The notes below the pieces were generated by a model. That model was not told the DNA's origin. It did no database searches and saw only the letters and a program-made list of their open reading frames with translations. From Paraplanobispora siamensis (GTDB taxonomy: Bacteria; Actinomycetota; Actinomycetes; Streptosporangiales; Streptosporangiaceae): a stretch of 64,000 nt of DNA. Each line of letters begins with the position of its first letter. Position 1 is the first letter of the stretch. Shown one piece after another: positions 22,807 to 31,860 of the stretch. The position numbers and the translations under genes are program-made. The stretch covers positions 124,001 through 188,000 of the forward strand of contig NZ_BOOJ01000036.1 in NCBI RefSeq assembly GCF_016863175.1, read 5' to 3'.

Positions 22807-24369
22807 TCAGGCATGGCACTCGACCCAAAACGTGTTTCGGTCGCCGCGGTCGTTCTTGGCCGAGCGGATCACGTAGTCTCCGCGCCACCGGCCGACCTGG
22901 CCGGTCAGCAACCGGCCCAGAGCCAGGGCGTTGGGCAGGCGACCGCTATGGGTGGTGATGAACTGGCCGTCCCAGCGATCGTGCTCCTCAAAGCCGACGC
23001 GGTCGGGCTCACCGGAGCGACGCAGCTCCGCGGCGGTCATGGGTTGGGGGCCGTGCAGGGCGTGCCAGCAGGCCAGGAAGGCCCGCCAGCGGGTTTCGTC
23101 TTCGTCGATGTCGCGCACGTCGGCGGCGTTGGTCAGGAAGCCGTCGATGTGGTGGTGCGCGAGGAAACCGCCCAGGGCGTGCGCCCAGGGGGTGAATTGG
23201 CGCATCGACAGTCCGGAGGCCCGCGGGGCGCCCTGGTTGGTCCAGTCAAGAACGAGGATGAGCAGGTGCCACAGCACGGTGTGCTGGTTGGCCGGCACCG
23301 TGATCCATTGGTCCAGATGCGGGATGCCGAACCGGGACTGGTCACGCTGTTCGGGCCGGGGCATGTTCGGATCCAGGTGCACCCGCACGGTGCGCGAGGC
23401 CATGTCGCCGCCGACTTGGAGGTTGTTGCCGGTGGCCATCCATAGCCGGTCGTTGACGGTGGCCACGTTGCGCGAGGCGCCGAGTTGCCGATCCGACCAG
23501 ACTCCGGCGGTGACCAGCAGGGCCAGGGTGGGTGAGTCGATGACGGTGCCTTCGGCCAGGTTGTCCCAGACCACCACGCCGACCTGTTCAGCCAATACGG
23601 CGGTGATGCTCTTGCGGAGTTCTTCTTCGGTGTAGGCCCACGGCATGACGCGCTGGCCGTAGAGCATGCCGGGGCCGCCGGTCAGGATGGATTTGCCGGA
23701 GGCGGGCATGGTGGCATCGATCAGCGCGAACGGGGTCAGTGAGCGGGTGAAGTGCCGCAGGATCGGTGTGACCAACAAGGCGATGTAGTTGGCCCGATCA
23801 GCCGGGCTCGCCCACGGAAAATCCCGCAAGAAGCGATTGAGCAAGAAGTCGCGGGCGGTGTGCACCTGCTCTTCGGTGGGATGGTCCGGCACCGGCGGCA
23901 GCGCCACCTTGGCGGCCAGATACAGCCCCGTGGCCGGGTCATAACCGGGGTGCTGCAACAAGGTGCCGTCGCGGCGCAGTACCGGTGCGCCGATCACTCC
24001 GCGTAGCGGCGGCACCCCGGGCCAGGTCTTGCCGGCCAGCACTGAGGAGAGGATCTCCCGGGGCGGGGTGACCTCTTGTTCATACATCTCCATGCCGCCG
24101 TCGCTCTTGCGCGAGCGCAGTTGGTAGACGTAGGCGTGTTCGGCCAGCAGACCGGCCAGCGTGGCCGGGGTGATCGGGCTGGCAGTGACGGGAAGGGGGG
24201 AGTCCTCATCGGCGGCCGGGTTGACCTGACCGCCGGAGACGGTCTCCATGTGCACCAGAGCGCCGCCGCAGACGTAGGTATCGGGCAACAGCTTGCCGGT
24301 CAGTTCGGCCTTGAGGACGCGGATGGTTTCGGGTCCGGAGCCGACTTGCACTCGCGTGGAGCCGTTCAT
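22807..24369 (-). CDS. Replication ATPase/helicase-like protein
   Basis: 520 residues. Walker A is ATMPASGKSILTG near residue 240 and a likely Walker B is GVVVWDNLAEG near 295. The start ATG overlaps the primase-polymerase stop (ATGA), so the pair forms the replication module, equivalent to a split RepPP helicase. The Walker motifs resemble those of phage/plasmid primase-associated ATPases. It acts at the adjoining iteron region (inference). Confidence 0.7.
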   Translation of the reverse strand: MNGSTRVQVGSGPETIRVLKAELTGKLLPDTYVCGGALVHMETVSGGQVNPAADEDSPLPVTASPITPATLAGLLAEHAYVYQLRSRKSDGGMEMYEQEVTPPREILSSVLAGKTWPGVPPLRGVIGAPVLRRDGTLLQHPGYDPATGLYLAAKVALPPVPDHPTEEQVHTARDFLLNRFLRDFPWASPADRANYIALLVTPILRHFTRSLTPFALIDATMPASGKSILTGGPGMLYGQRVMPWAYTEEELRKSITAVLAEQVGVVVWDNLAEGTVIDSPTLALLVTAGVWSDRQLGASRNVATVNDRLWMATGNNLQVGGDMASRTVRVHLDPNMPRPEQRDQSRFGIPHLDQWITVPANQHTVLWHLLILVLDWTNQGAPRASGLSMRQFTPWAHALGGFLAHHHIDGFLTNAADVRDIDEDETRWRAFLACWHALHGPQPMTAAELRRSGEPDRVGFEEHDRWDGQFITTHSGRLPNALALGRLLTGQVGRWRGDYVIRSAKNDRGDRNTFWVECHA

Positions 24370-25262
24370 GCGGGCACGCTTCGGGGCCGAAGAGCGCCGC
24401 GGCGGAACCCGGAGCGGATGGTCTTGCGGGCCGGGCCTTCCGGGTAGCCGATGCGTGCGGCGGCCTCCAGCAGGAGGGTTTCCACGCTGGCCGCATCCAG
24501 CGCGCCACCGGCCACGAGCTGTCCCAGGGAGGCGGCGGCCCCGTACAAGGTGACGTTGCGGTTGCCCTCGCAGGCAGCATTGATCTTTTCCAGGCTCGCG
24601 CGGATCGCGGTATCCAGGTAGGCGCCGCGGCGCCCGAAAAGCACCGGCAGCACGACGGGTCGTGGTGGCGGTAACGGGACGGGGCGCAGCCGTTCGGCCA
24701 GCCAGGCCGGGAGCGGCGCCGGGGATGTGGCGTGTAGCACCGCATAGGTGCCGGCGCCGTCCGGTAGGTCCACGATGCTGCCGGGGCCGACGACGTAGCC
24801 GCCCTCGGCGCGGGTGTCTATCTTCCAGCCCAGGCCGGTGCCGCGTTCGCCGGAGGTGTTGCCGAGATGGATGCCGTCCGGGGCGGTGAAGTACAGGTGT
24901 GTTCCCCCGCTTCTGGTCCGGACCGTGAATGTCTCCCACGGCACCGGTTGGCCAGCCTGCTCACAGATCAGGGCGAAGACGTCGGCGCCGTCGCTGACGC
25001 CGGGAAGGTCCCAGCGGGCGGGCGGGTGTTCGTCGGGCTTGGGCACATCCAGGTCGATCACGACCAGGTGAGAGGGGCCGCAGGCGATGCCGACGTTGCA
25101 GGGCGTGCGGGTCCAGAAGCGGCGGATGGTCTGCGGGTCGGTGGTGTGGCGCTGCTTCCATGGCCAGTCTTTGAGCGGCACCTTGTCGCCGGGGACGAGC
25201 GGGAAGACACGCCAGCCGCGAGCGGCGGCGGCCAGCGCGTAGCGCAGCTGTGGGGTGCTCAC
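24366..25262 (-). CDS. Bifunctional DNA primase/polymerase
   Basis: 298 residues from GTG 25262. Prim-pol features: YALAAAARGWRVFPLVPGDK at the N-terminus, catalytic acidic motif in VVIDLDVPK near 70, and RSGGTHLYF near 122 with the basic/His motif. The family primes and extends plasmid or element replication. It is coupled to the ATPase gene. Confidence 0.88.
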   Translation of the reverse strand: MSTPQLRYALAAAARGWRVFPLVPGDKVPLKDWPWKQRHTTDPQTIRRFWTRTPCNVGIACGPSHLVVIDLDVPKPDEHPPARWDLPGVSDGADVFALICEQAGQPVPWETFTVRTRSGGTHLYFTAPDGIHLGNTSGERGTGLGWKIDTRAEGGYVVGPGSIVDLPDGAGTYAVLHATSPAPLPAWLAERLRPVPLPPPRPVVLPVLFGRRGAYLDTAIRASLEKINAACEGNRNVTLYGAAASLGQLVAGGALDAASVETLLLEAAARIGYPEGPARKTIRSGFRRGALRPRSVPA

Positions 25263-25273
25263 AGGAGTCTCCT

Positions 25274-25561
25274 TCAAAACAGGGCGTCCGGGACGGGGAC
25301 AGCGTGGGTGCGGCTCTTGCGGCGCAGGGCCAGCAAGGCGGCATGGCAGCCGTCGCAGATGGCCATGAACTCCTCCACCGGCAACTCGGCGGCCAGTTCG
25401 GCGCGGATGTCGGCGCGCGGCACGGCGCGCAGTGGCGTCTGTTCGGTGTGCATGGTCAGGCAGGCGCCGCCACCGGCCTTGTGGGGCCGTCCACAGGCTG
25501 TGGAGGAGTCGGCGCGGCATTGGCAGGTGCCTGCTGCGCGGGCGATGACTTGGCTAATCAT
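25274..25561 (-). CDS. Cys-rich 95-residue element protein
   Basis: Starts with ATG 25561 overlapping the PP-loop gene stop (ATGA). Contains TCQCRADSSTACGRP and CDGCHAALL, which could bind zinc. Its place between prim-pol and PP-loop genes suggests a replication accessory. No family recognised. Confidence 0.6.
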   Translation of the reverse strand: MISQVIARAAGTCQCRADSSTACGRPHKAGGGACLTMHTEQTPLRAVPRADIRAELAAELPVEEFMAICDGCHAALLALRRKSRTHAVPVPDALF

Positions 25562-26406
25562 GTGAAGCACCAGCCGGAGTCACAGGCGCCGTCGCCGAAG
25601 TCCAGTGGCAACACGTCACCAACGGGGACTACTTTGGCGAGCGGGGCGCCGCGCCGGGTCAGCCAGACCGGGTCCTTGCCGAGTTCGGTGCGGCGGGTGT
25701 TGAGGTGGGCTTCCAGTGCGCATGCGCGGGCGAACAGCTCTGGTTCGGTGCGGCGCATGTCGGTCCAGGCGCTCAGCCGGTGCAGCGGACAGAACCAACA
25801 CGAGGACTTCGGGGGGACGGGCAGGCCGGCGGAGCGGATGATGCGCGGGCAGTCGGCGCGGCGGATGCGCAGATCCAGCAGCGGGTAGACGATGCGCTCG
25901 TGTGGCTCGCAGCGGCGATTGTTGGCGCGTTCGATCTCGTCCAGGCTGATACCGATGCCGATGGTGGCGGGGTTATCGGCGGTGGCGCCGTGGGCCTTGA
26001 GCCAGCGGCCGATCACCCGAATCTTGAAGTCGGCTGTACAGCTCCGGGTGCCGGGGGCGCCGTTGGACATGCGTACCGGGATCGGCAGGGATCGGGATTC
26101 AGGCTTGGTCAGCCGGCCGTAGAGGGTTTCGGTGGTGCCGTCGCGGCGGGTGCGAGCCAACTGGTGGAGGGTGATGCCGTGGGCAGCGGCGAACGGCGCG
26201 GCGTATTCGGCGAGGTAGCGCAAGGTGGCGGGGTGTTCGGAGTCGTCACCGACGTTGGCGAACAGGAAGGTGCGAAAGGCCAGTTCGCCGCGGGCGGCCA
26301 GGACCAGGGCGGCGGTGGATTGCCAGCCGCCGCCGTAGCTGAAGGTCTCCAGGCCGGGGACGGGCTCTGGCGCTGGGATGGCGGGGGCCGCGGTGGTGAT
26401 GGTCAT
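25558..26406 (-). CDS. PP-loop (PAPS-reductase-like) ATPase
   Basis: 282 residues. The PP-loop reads FSYGGGWQSTAALVL near residue 23, matching the SGGxxS pyrophosphatase loop of PAPS reductase, FAD synthetase and tRNA-thiolation enzymes. A CWFCPLHR motif near 205 may bind metal or a cluster. Homologues are frequent in phages and AICEs; the substrate there is unknown. Thiolation or nucleotide modification is possible (inference). Confidence 0.7.
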   Translation of the reverse strand: MTITTAAPAIPAPEPVPGLETFSYGGGWQSTAALVLAARGELAFRTFLFANVGDDSEHPATLRYLAEYAAPFAAAHGITLHQLARTRRDGTTETLYGRLTKPESRSLPIPVRMSNGAPGTRSCTADFKIRVIGRWLKAHGATADNPATIGIGISLDEIERANNRRCEPHERIVYPLLDLRIRRADCPRIIRSAGLPVPPKSSCWFCPLHRLSAWTDMRRTEPELFARACALEAHLNTRRTELGKDPVWLTRRGAPLAKVVPVGDVLPLDFGDGACDSGWCFT

Positions 26407-26427
26407 GACAAGGTCCTCCTTCCGGCG

Positions 26428-27105
26428 TTAGGCCACTCGCTGTGCGGGCGGCGGGGTGGTCAGCCAGTCGGTGAGCGGGTCCGGGCTGGCGGCGTGGTCT
26501 GTGCTGCGGCCCATAGGCATGGCCAGACCGAGGAAGTGGTTGCCGCAGGTGATGACCATGCAGCGGCCCATCGGGCGCATCTTCAGGGGCAGGCCATCGC
26601 GTGAGGCGGTGCGGAAGCGGGCCAGGAAGGCGGGGTTGAGCGCGACTGCGCGGGCAGCGGTCACCACTAGCTCGGGTTTCTGTTGCAGTTGTTCGGCCAG
26701 CCAGGGCCGCCAGTGCAGCAGGGGGGCGAAGGCCGGACGGTTGGGCAGGTGGTAGCTGATCTGCGGGTCGCTGAGCTGGTCGATGCTCAGCCCTTCAGTG
26801 GTGAGGGTGAGTCGCACGCGGGCCCGGGCTTTGATCTGGCGGACGATTGCCTGAAGGGCGGCGGCGGCCACGGCCCCGGTGAGTGGACTGGATGCCGTTT
26901 CGGGCAAGGGGTGGCGGGCGAGGGCCAGGGTGTAGCGGTCGCTGGCCAGCGCGTGCAGCATGCCCCCGGATGCGTCGAGGATCACCACAGTCAGCACGGG
27001 CAGGGTGTCATCGATGCCCGCGTGCGGCAGGACCGCGCCAAGGAACTGACGCAGTTCACGGCCGGTCATCTCGGTGGTGGCCTCGGGGTGGCGGGTGGTG
27101 GTCAT
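26428..27105 (-). CDS. Beta-clamp-like (DnaN-like) protein
   Basis: 225 residues. VLTVVILDASGGMLHALASDRYTLALAR matches a DnaN core strand-turn-strand with the ASDRYTL signature, and a second domain lies after 100. It is about 60% of full DnaN (three domains), so at most two clamp domains are present. Ribosome-gap neighbours are the PP-loop gene and the 72-mer. A private sliding clamp or a clamp decoy for the element is plausible. Confidence 0.6.
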   Translation of the reverse strand: MTTTRHPEATTEMTGRELRQFLGAVLPHAGIDDTLPVLTVVILDASGGMLHALASDRYTLALARHPLPETASSPLTGAVAAAALQAIVRQIKARARVRLTLTTEGLSIDQLSDPQISYHLPNRPAFAPLLHWRPWLAEQLQQKPELVVTAARAVALNPAFLARFRTASRDGLPLKMRPMGRCMVITCGNHFLGLAMPMGRSTDHAASPDPLTDWLTTPPPAQRVA

Positions 27106-27131
27106 GGTGGTGAGCTCCTTGGATGTGGGGG

Positions 27132-27350
27132 TTATCGGGTGCCGTTGCGGTGGATGCGGCGGAAGTGCGCATAGAGCTGCCAGCCGATGCGCGGGCGCAT
27201 CCCGGTGCCGGAGCAGGCACGGCAGGTGCGGTTCTTACCGCCCGGTGCGCAGCGGGCGCAGCGTCCCCAGGGCGAGGCGAGACAGAAGCCGATGTAACAG
27301 AAAGTGACGATGGGCAGGCAGAGGACTAGCAGGACGATGGCGCTTGCCAT
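27132..27350 (-). CDS. Membrane protein with zinc-ribbon tail, 72 residues
   Basis: One hydrophobic helix (AIVLLVLCLPIVTFCYIGF) followed by CARCAPGGKNRTCRACSGTG, a CxxC...CxxCxGxG ribbon like half of the DnaJ zinc finger. Common in AICE transfer regions. Function unknown. Confidence 0.65.
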   Translation of the reverse strand: MASAIVLLVLCLPIVTFCYIGFCLASPWGRCARCAPGGKNRTCRACSGTGMRPRIGWQLYAHFRRIHRNGTR

Positions 27351-27490
27351 GAGGGCCTCCAGGGCCGGTTTTCGGGGTTTTCGCAGGTCGCGCTCTAGGT
27401 GCTAGGTCGCTGGTAGATCAGGAAATGGGGCTCTAGGCGGGCCTCTAGGTCTAGAGGGGGAAGCCTCTAGACTTAGAGGCGAATCCAGGC
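27351..27490. promoter_or_regulatory. CTAG-rich control region between transfer and replication genes
   Basis: Hairpins CCTCTAG-GT-CTAGAGG (27442-27457) and GCCTCTA-GACT-TAGAGGC (27463-27480), plus further CTCTAGG copies near 27390 and 27431. CTAG is rare in high-GC DNA. It stands just after the translocase gene and before the rep genes, so it could be terminator, operator or a transfer clt locus. Confidence 0.5.
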
Positions 27491-29779
27491 TCAGGAACCG
27501 GCGCCGGAACCCTTCTTTCCGTCACGTTCCGTGATGGCGTTCAGGACGTCGTCCCAGGCGATGCCGATCCGGTTGGCGCCCTTACCGCCACCGGGCGCAG
27601 TGCCCCAGACCTGTCCCGTCTTGACGCCATACGGCTTCAGAGCGTTGGTGAGTTGCGCGGTCTTGGCCGGACCTTCCTGCTCCGCCCACGGGCCGTAGAC
27701 CTCGGGGCGCAGTTCGGCCAGCCGGTCCACCACGATCTCGTTCCACACCTTGGCCTCGCTCCCGACGCGCACCGCGGCGACGTCGGCCAGCAGGTCATAG
27801 GCGGGCGCGCTGGCCTCGGGCTGGTCTCCGGCGGCGTGGCCGGTCAGTCTCCCGGCGGCCTTACGCAGGGCATGCGCCCGATCGGCGATGAGCTGCGTGG
27901 CGGTGGTGTCGAGATAGGCGGCCTTGACCACCTTGGGCATCGGGGTGGCACCGACCAGGTAGCCGGTTCCGGCGTCGCCACCAATCTTCGGCGGGCCGGG
28001 TACGAACAGCGTGGCCCGGATGCCGTTCTGGTAGGCCGACGTGCCCAGGATCATGTCGTTTTCGACCTGACCGGCCACCCGCAGGCAGAACCGGATGGAC
28101 ACATTCGCGCTCACGCCGGTGGGCAGGCTGTTTTTGTCCGGGCGCTGGGTGGCCAGGATCAGCACCACGCCCAGCGCGCGACCCAGCTTGATGACGAACT
28201 CGGCGTCCTCACCGGCCTGCTTGCCGTAGACGGGATGGGCGAACAGGTTCTGGCACTCGTCGATGATGCAGGCCAGCGGGTGCAGACCGAGTGAGCGCTT
28301 GTCGGCGATGGCCCGGGTCACCTTGCGATCCGGGCACAGGTCCGGCGGCAGCGTCTTGAGCACCCCGGCGCGGCGCATGACCTCCTTCTTCAGCAGGGCC
28401 AGCGAGGCGGCGGCATAGCCGATGGACTCATCGTCGATGCCGGAGACGTAGCGGTGGCAGACCTTCTCATACGGGTCCAGGTCGCCGGAGCCCTTCAGCT
28501 CGTGGAACCACGGCTCGGTGGTCGGGTCGAGCACGATGCCCGCGCCCAGCTCGCGCACGGAGGCGGTCTTGCCCTGGCCGGGCTGGGAGCCGATCAGCAT
28601 GTTGTTTTCGATGAACGGTACGGTGATCAACCGTCCCCGCGGGTCGTTGCCGAACGGGATGCCCTTGAACACATCGTGGCTGGCGGCCTTGAGCAGGGGC
28701 GAGGTGACGATGGTCTTGGACAGGTCCCGATCCCCGACCCACAGGATCAGCCGTCCCTCGTGCACGGAGGAGTCGCCTTCGGGCCAGATGCAACCCAGCG
28801 GACGGCGCAACGCACCCGACAACTGCTTGCGCTTGTCCATGACGTCGCCCACGGTCACCCCGTAGGGCAGGTCGATGTCCGCACGCCAGCCGGGGCCATC
28901 GCGGGTGATCGGGGCCACAAACCGGATGGCATCACCGGGGTTCTTGGCTAGGGCCTGGGTGATTCCGGCGATGCTCAGCGCCGACAGGGCGCGGATGACG
29001 ATGTCGCTGGTCAGCTTCTCTACCCGGGTCGGCAGAACCGCGCGGTCAATGAGCGGCCGGTCGGCCGGGCGGCCGACGATACCCAGGACCGCTATCGCGG
29101 CAGCGAGCGCCGTCCATTGGGCCGCGGTGGGCGCGGAGGCGACCATGAGCGAGGCGATCAGCAGCGTGACCAGTGCAGCCCCGGTTACCCAGACCCGTAG
29201 CCGTACCCGCGAATCGCGCTGGCGGGACAGCTTCAGGTAGGACTCGGGGTCGGCCTTGATCACGGTGGCCATCCGCACCGGCTCGCCTTCCAGGTCGAGG
29301 GTCCAGCGCGTCATGCCGTAGACCAGGCGGGCCAGTCCGCGCGGGGCGCGCAGGGTCAGCCGGGTGGCATACAGCGGGGTGCGGGCGAGCTGGTAGCCGG
29401 TCACGTAGGCGGCATACTCACCCGCCCACTTCAGGGTCTCGATGGCCTCGGTGCGCGAGCGCAGCCACAGCGGCACGATCGGCCGGCGGGTGCGGTTCTT
29501 GTCGGCCAGCTCAGATCGCCAGTCGCGCTCCGCCTCTCCGGGCTGATCCACCCGAACGATCTCGCCCTCCAGCACCGGGCCATCGGCCGGGGCGTCCTGC
29601 TCAGGGGTGGTGGGCGGGTAGGGGTGGCGGCGCTCGCGAGCGGCCTCCAAGGAGACCACCTCAGCGCCGGAGGCGTCATCTGGGCCGGTGGCCGGTGCAA
29701 CCGGCGAGTGCTCGGGTAGGGCGGTCAGCTCGATGGGCGGGGTGGGGTGGTGGCCGTTGGTGGTCGGGTGGTCGGTCAT
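27491..29779 (-). CDS. FtsK/SpoIIIE-type DNA translocase (TraB-like)
   Basis: 762 residues. A disordered front, membrane helices around 205-250, Walker A MLIGSQPGQGKTASV near 405, Walker B HPLACIIDECQNLFAHP near 500, then ATQRPDKNSLPTGVS, and a C-terminal winged helix after about 670. Family members pump double-stranded DNA between hyphae in actinomycete conjugation. The start overlaps the P-loop 115-mer gene (ATGA). Confidence 0.93.
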   Translation of the reverse strand: MTDHPTTNGHHPTPPIELTALPEHSPVAPATGPDDASGAEVVSLEAARERRHPYPPTTPEQDAPADGPVLEGEIVRVDQPGEAERDWRSELADKNRTRRPIVPLWLRSRTEAIETLKWAGEYAAYVTGYQLARTPLYATRLTLRAPRGLARLVYGMTRWTLDLEGEPVRMATVIKADPESYLKLSRQRDSRVRLRVWVTGAALVTLLIASLMVASAPTAAQWTALAAAIAVLGIVGRPADRPLIDRAVLPTRVEKLTSDIVIRALSALSIAGITQALAKNPGDAIRFVAPITRDGPGWRADIDLPYGVTVGDVMDKRKQLSGALRRPLGCIWPEGDSSVHEGRLILWVGDRDLSKTIVTSPLLKAASHDVFKGIPFGNDPRGRLITVPFIENNMLIGSQPGQGKTASVRELGAGIVLDPTTEPWFHELKGSGDLDPYEKVCHRYVSGIDDESIGYAAASLALLKKEVMRRAGVLKTLPPDLCPDRKVTRAIADKRSLGLHPLACIIDECQNLFAHPVYGKQAGEDAEFVIKLGRALGVVLILATQRPDKNSLPTGVSANVSIRFCLRVAGQVENDMILGTSAYQNGIRATLFVPGPPKIGGDAGTGYLVGATPMPKVVKAAYLDTTATQLIADRAHALRKAAGRLTGHAAGDQPEASAPAYDLLADVAAVRVGSEAKVWNEIVVDRLAELRPEVYGPWAEQEGPAKTAQLTNALKPYGVKTGQVWGTAPGGGKGANRIGIAWDDVLNAITERDGKKGSGAGS

Positions 29780-30123
29780 GATGGGGTCACCTCGTTGCCG
29801 TTGCTGCGGGCGGGGTTGCGGGGCGCGGCCACTGTTCTTGGCGGAGTGGGGGCCGCGTCCCGTACGGGACGGATCGGGGACGGGGTGCGCTCGCCTGCCA
29901 TCTGCTTGATGGCCTGGGCGCGCTGCTCCATCGCGCGGTAGACGGTTTGCAGGGCGGCGAGCACCTGATGTACGGCGGCGCTCTTGCCCTGGCCGGGCCG
30001 TGCGCCGATCAGCCAGTCATTGACCTGGTCGGAGCCGGACAGGATCATCTGACCTTCATCGACCGTGAACACGACCGGCAGGTCAGCCGCGGTGGGCTCG
30101 GTGGGTGGGGTGGGCGTTGTCAT
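29776..30123 (-). CDS. 115-residue protein with isolated Walker-A segment
   Basis: Contains DWLIGARPGQGKSAAVHQVL near residue 35, strikingly like the Walker A of the adjoining translocase, preceded by VVFTVDEGQMILSGSD. No Walker B or other ATPase motif follows; the rest is Pro/Arg-rich. It is coupled on both sides by ATGA overlaps. It may be a remnant of a duplicated transfer ATPase or a small regulator that mimics it. Confidence 0.6.
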   Translation of the reverse strand: MTTPTPPTEPTAADLPVVFTVDEGQMILSGSDQVNDWLIGARPGQGKSAAVHQVLAALQTVYRAMEQRAQAIKQMAGERTPSPIRPVRDAAPTPPRTVAAPRNPARSNGNEVTPS

Positions 30124-31052
30124 CGGGTCTCTCCTTCAGCCAGGGCGTCGCGCACCGCGCGGGCGCTGTCCATGCCGCATCGCAGGGTCCGCTGAATGCG
30201 GTTGGCGCTGGGAGCGGCGGGCAGTGCGCCGTCGTCGATCAGCCGTTGCGCGTGTGCGGTCAGGGTGGTGATGTCGGTCCTGCCGGGGCCGGTGTTGGCC
30301 CTGTACGCAGGGTCGGTAAGGGCGCCGTGGTCCAGGCCGGTGAAGGCGGCCAGGATGATGGGCAGGGCGGTGACGATGGCTACCGCGACGATCGGTCCCA
30401 GGATGTGCAGCACCAGCCGGGAGAAGCTGAAGTGCTCTGCCATGAGGGGCAGGTACGGCCAGGCGTTCATACCGACCGTCAGGGCCAGGAACAGCCACTC
30501 GATGCGGATCAGGGCGGGGACAGTAATGGGCTGGCCGCGGGTGGCGGTGTAGGCGCGGGCGCCGACGATGACCAGCAGGGCCAGCGACAGGAACGGCTCG
30601 ACCAGCCAAGCGAACACCCAGGCCGGAGACCAGGCCGGGGCGTCGTCGGCGGCGAACGCCTGTACACCCGCAGTAGACCAGGCCAACGCGAGAGTCAGCG
30701 AGACCAGAGCGGCGGTGACCAGCAAGCGCCGCATCCGGGCGGCCTGCCAGGCCCGCATGGTCGGGTCCTGAGCCAGCGCGTGCAGTCGGGCGGCCTCGTG
30801 GGCAGCTTTACGGCGCTTGCGGACCTTGGGCGTATCCAGCAGCAACGGTGTGTCGTCGTCCTGAAGGTCGGCCAGGGCGTGCGCTTCGGCGACTTCGGCG
30901 CGAAGCTGCCGCACGCGTCGGGTCTCGCCGGGGATGACCGGCGGGCGCGACGCCCGGCGGGCAGCTTCTTCGGCGAGGAGGTGTTCCAGCGCGGCCAGGC
31001 CGCGCGAGACGTCCTCGGGCGTGGGCTCCGGGGTTGGGGTGGTGACGCTCAT
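30120..31052 (-). CDS. Four-helix membrane transfer protein (Spd/DUF2637-like)
   Basis: 310 residues: a charged coiled N-terminal part (to about 120), then four membrane helices (LLVTAALVSLTLALAWST, FLSLALLVIVGARAY, WLFLALTVGMNAWPYL, VAVAIVTALPIILAAF), then a C-terminal basic tail. The WSPAW...EPFLSLALL layout is like DUF2637 proteins of actinomycete plasmids, linked to spread of DNA within mycelium. ATG 31052 overlaps the protease stop. Confidence 0.7.
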   Translation of the reverse strand: MSVTTPTPEPTPEDVSRGLAALEHLLAEEAARRASRPPVIPGETRRVRQLRAEVAEAHALADLQDDDTPLLLDTPKVRKRRKAAHEAARLHALAQDPTMRAWQAARMRRLLVTAALVSLTLALAWSTAGVQAFAADDAPAWSPAWVFAWLVEPFLSLALLVIVGARAYTATRGQPITVPALIRIEWLFLALTVGMNAWPYLPLMAEHFSFSRLVLHILGPIVAVAIVTALPIILAAFTGLDHGALTDPAYRANTGPGRTDITTLTAHAQRLIDDGALPAAPSANRIQRTLRCGMDSARAVRDALAEGETR

Positions 31053-31666
31053 GCGGGGGTTCTCCTTGCGGCGGTCGTGCGGGGGTGGGTGATGCGGTGC
31101 AGTCGGGCGCGGGTGGCCGGATGGCTGCCGATCAGCCAGCCGATGCGCGCATACCAGTGCGGTTCGTCGGCCAGGTGCGTGGTGAGCGTGGCGGCGACGA
31201 TGGCGGTTCCGGGCTGGCCGATGCGATCCAGCAGCACGGCGGCGTAGGCATCGGCGGCGTACTCGGCGCGACGCTGGCACCAGGTCGAAGCCAGGTAGGC
31301 GGTGATGGCGACGATGGCCAACGTCAGGACCAGGGCGCCGGGCAGGCGTGCGGCCCAGACCAGCGCGGCACCAAGGGCCGACCAGGCGCTTAGCCGCTCC
31401 AGCACCGGTACGGCCGGGGCGGTGGGGTGGCCGAGGGCGTGATGGGCGATCTCGTGGGCGATGGTGCCGTGCAGCGCGGCCGATCCAGTGTTGGCCAGCA
31501 GGTCCGTGCCGATGCCGACCAGCGGCACCGGAGTGCAGCGCCGGATCTCGGCACAGGCGTTGTCGCCCAGCTCCGGGGCCAGGTAGACCAGCAGGCCGGG
31601 CAGGGCGGCGGCGGTGCGCAGGGTGCCGGCCAGCTCCGCCACTGCGGCGGGAGAAGGGGCGCTCAT
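31049..31666 (-). CDS. M48-like zinc metalloprotease
   Basis: 205 residues. The HEIAHHALGH motif near residue 70 is HExxH with an extra His, and CQRRAEYAADAYA near 130 supplies the third ligand Glu/Asp. Two hydrophobic helices lie between them. An embedded membrane protease of the M48 (HtpX) type is expected. Its role in the transfer operon is unknown. Confidence 0.75.
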   Translation of the reverse strand: MSAPSPAAVAELAGTLRTAAALPGLLVYLAPELGDNACAEIRRCTPVPLVGIGTDLLANTGSAALHGTIAHEIAHHALGHPTAPAVPVLERLSAWSALGAALVWAARLPGALVLTLAIVAITAYLASTWCQRRAEYAADAYAAVLLDRIGQPGTAIVAATLTTHLADEPHWYARIGWLIGSHPATRARLHRITHPRTTAARRTPA

Positions 31667-31860
31667 GCCGTCCACCCCCGCTTCCAGCAGGCCGGGCAGT
31701 AGGGCCGGTCGCACCAGTTGGCCGGGCAGGCCGACCAGGAACGGGCCACAGCGTCGGTGTGCTGGCCGTGCATGGCCGCGCGAGTGATCAGGTGTCGGGC
31801 GCGAGCCCAGATCAGCAGGTCGTCCAGGTGTACCCGCAAGGACAGGGCCAGGGTGGTCAT
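31663..31860 (-). CDS. 65-residue Cys-containing element protein
   Basis: ATG 31860 overlaps the NTase stop and its own stop overlaps the protease start, so it is translated within the operon. Ends SACPANWCDRPYCPACWKRG, a likely small zinc knuckle. Function unknown. Confidence 0.55.
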   Translation of the reverse strand: MTTLALSLRVHLDDLLIWARARHLITRAAMHGQHTDAVARSWSACPANWCDRPYCPACWKRGWTA

